Part shown: in pieces, positions 7,825 through 10,086 of the stretch
How positions within the stretch are numbered: position 1 is the stretch's first letter
Layout: every line of letters begins with the position of its first letter
Source of the DNA: UMGS1307 sp964523005
Lineage (GTDB): Bacteria > Bacillota > Clostridia > Oscillospirales > CAG-382
Length of the DNA stretch: 10,086 bases
NCBI GenBank assembly: GCA_964523005.1
Contig: CAZFZL010000055.1
Span: 1 to 10,086, forward strand
Reading direction: 5' to 3'
Translations under genes and position numbers: made by a program
The notes under the pieces: generated by a model
What the model was told of the DNA's origin: nothing
Databases searched by the model: none
Seen by the model: only the letters and a program-made list of their open reading frames with translations

Positions 7825-8937
7825 TTATTTGTCTTCTCCGTATATTGCTTCCATGAGTCTGAATGCTTCGTTATACCGCGCCGTCATCGATGAGCAGTTG
7901 AGCACGATCGCTATGACAGAAAGCCCGTCCTTTTCTGCGCTTATTGCAATACATGAGCCGGCCTCGTCCGTCATTCCGGTCTTCATGCCGGTAACATAGG
8001 ATTTATACCATTTGCTCTCATCGCCCGAATAGGTGGTATGGGTAAGAAGATAATTCGTGTTGTACCATGTGTTTGTCTGTCCGCTCGCGTAAACAACGCT
8101 TACGCTCTCCTTGGCGACCGATTCGCATATCGTTTCAAAGGTGCGCGCATATTTACATATGAGGGCAAGATCTGCTGCGGTTGAATAATGATTGTCGTCG
8201 TGATAACCGTCCGGGTTGTTGAAATGAGTACCGGTACAGCCAAGTGCCGCTGCCTCCTGATTCATGAGCCCTGTAAAATATGCGACAGCTTCTTCGTTCG
8301 TAAGTGTACTGTTGCCGCTGACCTTGCGTGCGACGTTGACCGCGACAACATACGCGGCGTCGTTTCCGGAAGGAAGAAGCATGGCGTCGACGAGCATGTT
8401 GACGGTGAGTCTGTGTCCCTTCTTTATGTAAGCGATGCTGGAGCCTTCGCCGATCATTCCAACCTCGTCACCGGCGGTGAACACCTCGTCGCCTTCACAG
8501 TATTTCAGCATGACGCACGCCGTCATGAGCTTCGTTATGCTCGCCGGATACGCCTTCTGGTCGGCGTTTTTCGAATACAAAACGCTTCCCGTTTTTGCGT
8601 TGATAACGTAGCAGTAGAGCGCGGCGGACTGATAGTATTCGAGCAGCGTTTCATCGTCGATGCTCTCCTCTGATGATACGTCGGGTGTTGATACATCCGC
8701 GGATGTATCCGAACCGGAAACGTCCGGCGTGCTCTCCTGCGCCGACGCGTCGGTGCTTTCTTCCAAAACAGTCTGCGAGAGCGCACTGTCGTCAGAGACG
8801 TCGGTTCTGTTCGCCGGAGCGATTATTACGGTAAATATAACGAATACCATTACGGCAAACGCGACCGCTATCGCGGCGACCGCCTGCCCGTGGCTGTTTA
8901 GCTTGTATGATTTGTTCGGTTGTCTGTTGTCACTCAT
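7825..8937 (-). CDS. N-terminally anchored D-alanyl-D-alanine carboxypeptidase (class C low-molecular-mass PBP, peptidase S11)
   Basis: Serine peptidase that removes the terminal D-Ala of peptidoglycan pentapeptides outside the membrane. Residues 1-17 are cytoplasmic and 18-40 form one hydrophobic segment (signal anchor). Residues 44-95 are a Ser/Asp/Thr/Glu-rich linker with repeated DVS units, and the catalytic domain spans about 100-370. The penicillin-binding triad is intact: SxxK as SITK (Ser133, Lys136), SGN (190-192) and KTG (319-321). Other family stretches include DLALICKYA (256-264) and FNNPDGYHDDNHYSTA (239-254). The protein ends just after the catalytic domain (AFRLMEAIYGEDK), so it lacks the C-terminal beta domain and amphipathic anchor of DacA/PBP5; the N-terminal anchor replaces them. 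It could be called DacB/DacF-like, but I cannot choose a symbol. The start ATG has an odd ribosome-binding context, with an overlapping four-codon frame. Confidence 0.93.
   Translation of the reverse strand: MSDNRQPNKSYKLNSHGQAVAAIAVAFAVMVFVIFTVIIAPANRTDVSDDSALSQTVLEESTDASAQESTPDVSGSDTSADVSTPDVSSEESIDDETLLEYYQSAALYCYVINAKTGSVLYSKNADQKAYPASITKLMTACVMLKYCEGDEVFTAGDEVGMIGEGSSIAYIKKGHRLTVNMLVDAMLLPSGNDAAYVVAVNVARKVSGNSTLTNEEAVAYFTGLMNQEAAALGCTGTHFNNPDGYHDDNHYSTAADLALICKYARTFETICESVAKESVSVVYASGQTNTWYNTNYLLTHTTYSGDESKWYKSYVTGMKTGMTDEAGSCIAISAEKDGLSVIAIVLNCSSMTARYNEAFRLMEAIYGEDK
8690..8709. repeat. Perfect 20-bp palindrome inside the linker of the carboxypeptidase gene
   Basis: The sequence gatacatccgcggatgtatc is identical to its reverse complement. 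On the coding strand it encodes the linker residues DTSADVS plus flanking bases (residues 77-83). It lies among low-complexity codons for repeated DVS/DTS units, so it may have arisen by inverted duplication of the GATACATCC word. It could also be a protein-binding site or form a cruciform, but nothing else here points to that. Confidence 0.85.
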
Positions 8938-8954
8938 TTTTCATTGCTTTCCTT
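8930..8954 (-). promoter_or_regulatory. Unusual ribosome-binding region of the carboxypeptidase gene with overlapping mini-ORF
   Basis: AAGGA (8954-8950) is 12 nt before the real ATG at 8937 but only 5 nt before another ATG at 8944. The latter opens a different frame coding M-K-N-E and stops with TGA at 8932-8930, overlapping the true start. The spacing favours the mini-ORF, so the true start may be reached by re-initiation. The reading is direct; the regulatory role is inference. Confidence 0.4.
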
Positions 8955-8957
8955 ATA

Positions 8958-9079
8958 GTCATCTGCACCACATGCAGCAGTCTTGGTTGCCTTTGCTACC
9001 TACACCCCATGCAGCAATCTCGTAGGCAACGGCAGTTGCCTTTGCTACCTACACCCCATGCAGCAATCTCGTAGGCAAC
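8958..9079 (-). repeat. Tandem repeat array: two perfect 45-bp units at 49-bp period plus one decayed partial copy
   Basis: The units at 9035-9079 and 8986-9030 are identical over 45 bp and separated by TGCC (coding strand). A third, partial copy at 8958-8985 matches 21 of 28 positions and lacks the first 12 bases of the 49-bp period. The first unit (coding direction) overlaps the end of the J-domain gene and supplies its last codons and stop. Each full unit is a hairpin on the RNA: outer stem GTTGCCT/AGGCAAC (7 bp), a 6-nt bulge, inner stem TTGCTGC/GTAGCAA (7 bp with one G-U), and an 11-nt loop. There is no T-run after either hairpin, so it does not look like an intrinsic terminator. It occupies most of the 107-nt gap before the carboxypeptidase gene. 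Confidence 0.9.
8986..9030 (-). repeat. Second full hairpin unit (non-coding copy)
   Basis: This is identical to the unit at 9035-9079 and lies entirely after the stop codon of the J-domain gene. In the shifted register it repeats the codons for CLRDCCMGCR and the stop, but no start codon leads into it, so it is not translated by the host gene's frame. The perfect identity points to a recent duplication or conversion. Confidence 0.88.
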
Positions 9080-9659
9080 TGCAGCACATAAGCCCGGTGC
9101 AAAGGTCACACACTCCGCAGTCACTTCCTGAGGAATACTGAGTACTGTTTCCGGATGCGTTCATTCTGTCAAGTGTTGAACGGAACTCGGTGTTGGAAGG
9201 ATCCATTTCACAGGCGCGTTCAAAATATTTTCTTGCTTCGAGCATCCATCCACCCTGATAGAGGACGCAGCCCTTGAGAAAATTCCATTCGGCGTTTCTA
9301 CCGGATTCGGGCGTTGAGTCGAGGATCATTCCCGCCTCAGTCCTGCGTCCGGAATTTATGAGAACTCGTACACGCGCAAACTGGCTGTTCGAGCTGTATG
9401 TTGAGCCTGAATACGCCGAGCCGGAGGAAGAAGCGCCACCGGTTCCGGCGGATGATCCGGTCTGACCTGACGCGCGCATTTTCTGTATGCGCTCGTAGGC
9501 GTCGTTGATCTCCTTCATTTTTTCCTGCGCGAGGTCTGCAAGAGGATTGTTTATATAAGCATCAGGATGATATTTTTTTGCGAGCGTTCTGTATGCTTTT
9601 TTTATTTCTTCGTCCGTTGCGTTCGGGCTTACGCCGAGCACGCTGTAAGGGTCGGTCAT
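9045..9659 (-). CDS. J-domain protein with TPR-like segment and cysteine-rich C-terminal tail
   Basis: A 204-residue protein with an N-terminal J domain (about 1-63) carrying the HPD motif at 31-33, which stimulates DnaK ATPase in true J-proteins. A Gly/Ser-rich linker follows (64-92). Residues 93-168 resemble two helical TPR-like repeats (ARVRVLINSGRRTEAGMIL and EWNFLKGCVLYQGGWMLEA). A Ser/Gly spacer leads to a tail (181-204) with nine cysteines in 23 residues (C-x2-C-x2-C, then CC-x-C, CC, C). It lacks the zinc-finger and C-terminal domains of DnaJ, so it is not the main chaperone. I recall similar small J-proteins with CC-rich tails next to DUF5685 genes in Clostridia. The start has AAAGG 7 nt upstream, and the DUF5685 stop is 3 nt before it, indicating an operon. 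The last 12 codons and the stop lie in a tandem repeat. Client and role are unknown. Confidence 0.88.
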   Translation of the reverse strand: MTDPYSVLGVSPNATDEEIKKAYRTLAKKYHPDAYINNPLADLAQEKMKEINDAYERIQKMRASGQTGSSAGTGGASSSGSAYSGSTYSSNSQFARVRVLINSGRRTEAGMILDSTPESGRNAEWNFLKGCVLYQGGWMLEARKYFERACEMDPSNTEFRSTLDRMNASGNSTQYSSGSDCGVCDLCTGLMCCSCLRDCCMGCR

Positions 9660-9662
9660 ATG

Positions 9663-10086
9663 TCAGCCTTTCTTTTTGGCAAAATCTTTCGCGGTACTGA
9701 AAACGCTCGCGGAGTATACTGAGACGTTTTCGATTATATTGTGTATAAGCATAACTGCCGCATCGCCTTCGCCGGCAAGCGAAAACGAAAGCATAAGCGC
9801 GTTCATGCTGTCTTGAAGCGACGTTTCACAGTCGGAAATCATTGTACGTGCCGCCTGAATGTTCCCTGCCGTCGCCATAAGAGCGTTATATCTGCCCTTT
9901 TTCGCGTCGTCCTCAAGGTCGTCGCACGCATCGGCAATATATATGAAGCGCCCGGTATGATAGCCGCATTCAGAGAGTATCCTTTTATCAGTGCCTTCGA
10001 ACCCAAACGATGCCGCGCCGGCAAGCATTCGTGCGAAGCAGTCGGCTGCTTTATCGAGACATGGCTCGCCGTTTTTTTCAAGCTCA
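9663..10086 (-). CDS. DUF5685-family protein (C-terminal 140 residues; N-terminus beyond right edge)
   Basis: The frame is open from the right edge (first full codon ends with ELEKNGEPCLDKAADCFARM) to TGA at 9663; the ATG at 10028 is internal, not the start. Features seen are LDKAADCFARMLAG, then a Gly-led helix with an Asp-rich cluster GRFIYIADACDDLEDDAKKGRYNAL, then helical segments to a Lys-rich end (FAKKKG). This matches what I recall of DUF5685, a mainly Clostridial family of unknown function. The Asp-rich motif aligns gap-free with the second Asp-rich motif of squalene/phytoene synthases (DxxEDxRRGR type), suggesting a related all-helical fold; this is inference. No membrane segment is visible in this part. 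It is followed after 3 nt by the J-domain gene, so the two are probably co-transcribed. The full-length protein should be around 280-300 residues if typical. Confidence 0.8.
   Translation of the reverse strand, partial: ELEKNGEPCLDKAADCFARMLAGAASFGFEGTDKRILSECGYHTGRFIYIADACDDLEDDAKKGRYNALMATAGNIQAARTMISDCETSLQDSMNALMLSFSLAGEGDAAVMLIHNIIENVSVYSASVFSTAKDFAKKKG

Noticed and set aside
8958..9079. Possible CRISPR array
   Set aside because: There are only two full repeats with a 4-nt spacer, and the units overlap a coding tail, so spacing and structure do not fit CRISPR.
8986..9079. Intrinsic terminator after the J-domain gene
   Set aside because: Hairpins are present, but neither is followed by a T-run on the transcribed strand, and the inner stems are bulged.
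9663..10028. Reading the DUF5685 gene as a complete 121-codon gene starting at ATG 10028
   Set aside because: The frame stays open to the right edge with sequence typical of the family (LDKAADCFARM), so the gene is cut by the window.

Overview
This 10-kb window looks like chromosomal DNA from a Gram-positive anaerobe of the class Clostridia, probably a Ruminococcus/Oscillospiraceae-type gut bacterium. The reasons are the gene order yicC-remA-gmk-rpoZ-priA-def-fmt-rsmB-rlmN, which is a conserved Firmicutes block, the DEEQ form of the PriA helicase box, and an upstream pair made of a DUF5685-family gene and a small J-domain gene with a cysteine-rich tail. The taxonomic placement is an inference from gene order and remembered family sequences.

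Every gene I can support lies on the minus strand, so the window is best read from right to left. It opens with the 3' part of a DUF5685 gene (running off the right edge), followed 3 nt later by a J-domain/TPR-like protein ending in a cysteine cluster. The 3' end of that gene lies in a tandem repeat: two perfect 45-bp hairpin units at 49-bp spacing, plus a decayed third copy, filling most of the gap before the next gene. Then comes an N-terminally anchored D-alanyl-D-alanine carboxypeptidase (peptidoglycan trimming).

From position 7788 down to 1 is a compact housekeeping run: the YicC/YloC endoribonuclease, the biofilm/matrix regulator RemA, guanylate kinase, RNA polymerase omega, primosomal helicase PriA, peptide deformylase, methionyl-tRNA formyltransferase, the 16S rRNA m5C methyltransferase RsmB, and the first 188 codons of RlmN (23S/tRNA m2A methyltransferase). 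Gaps are 1 to 66 nt, def/fmt and remA/gmk overlap, and I see no convincing intrinsic terminator or sigma-A promoter inside, so it is probably one long transcription unit. Functionally it links RNA turnover, nucleotide supply and transcription, replication restart, formyl-Met addition and removal, and rRNA modification. coaBC, which lies between rpoZ and priA in Bacillus subtilis, is absent here.

The most interesting part is the right end. The DUF5685 protein contains a helix and Asp-rich motif that aligns without gaps to the second Asp-rich motif of squalene/phytoene synthases. Its partner is a J-protein whose Cys-rich C-terminus has been duplicated at DNA level with the stop codon in each copy. 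No stretch longer than 300 bases lacks a gene; the longest intergenic stretch is 107 bp (8938-9044).
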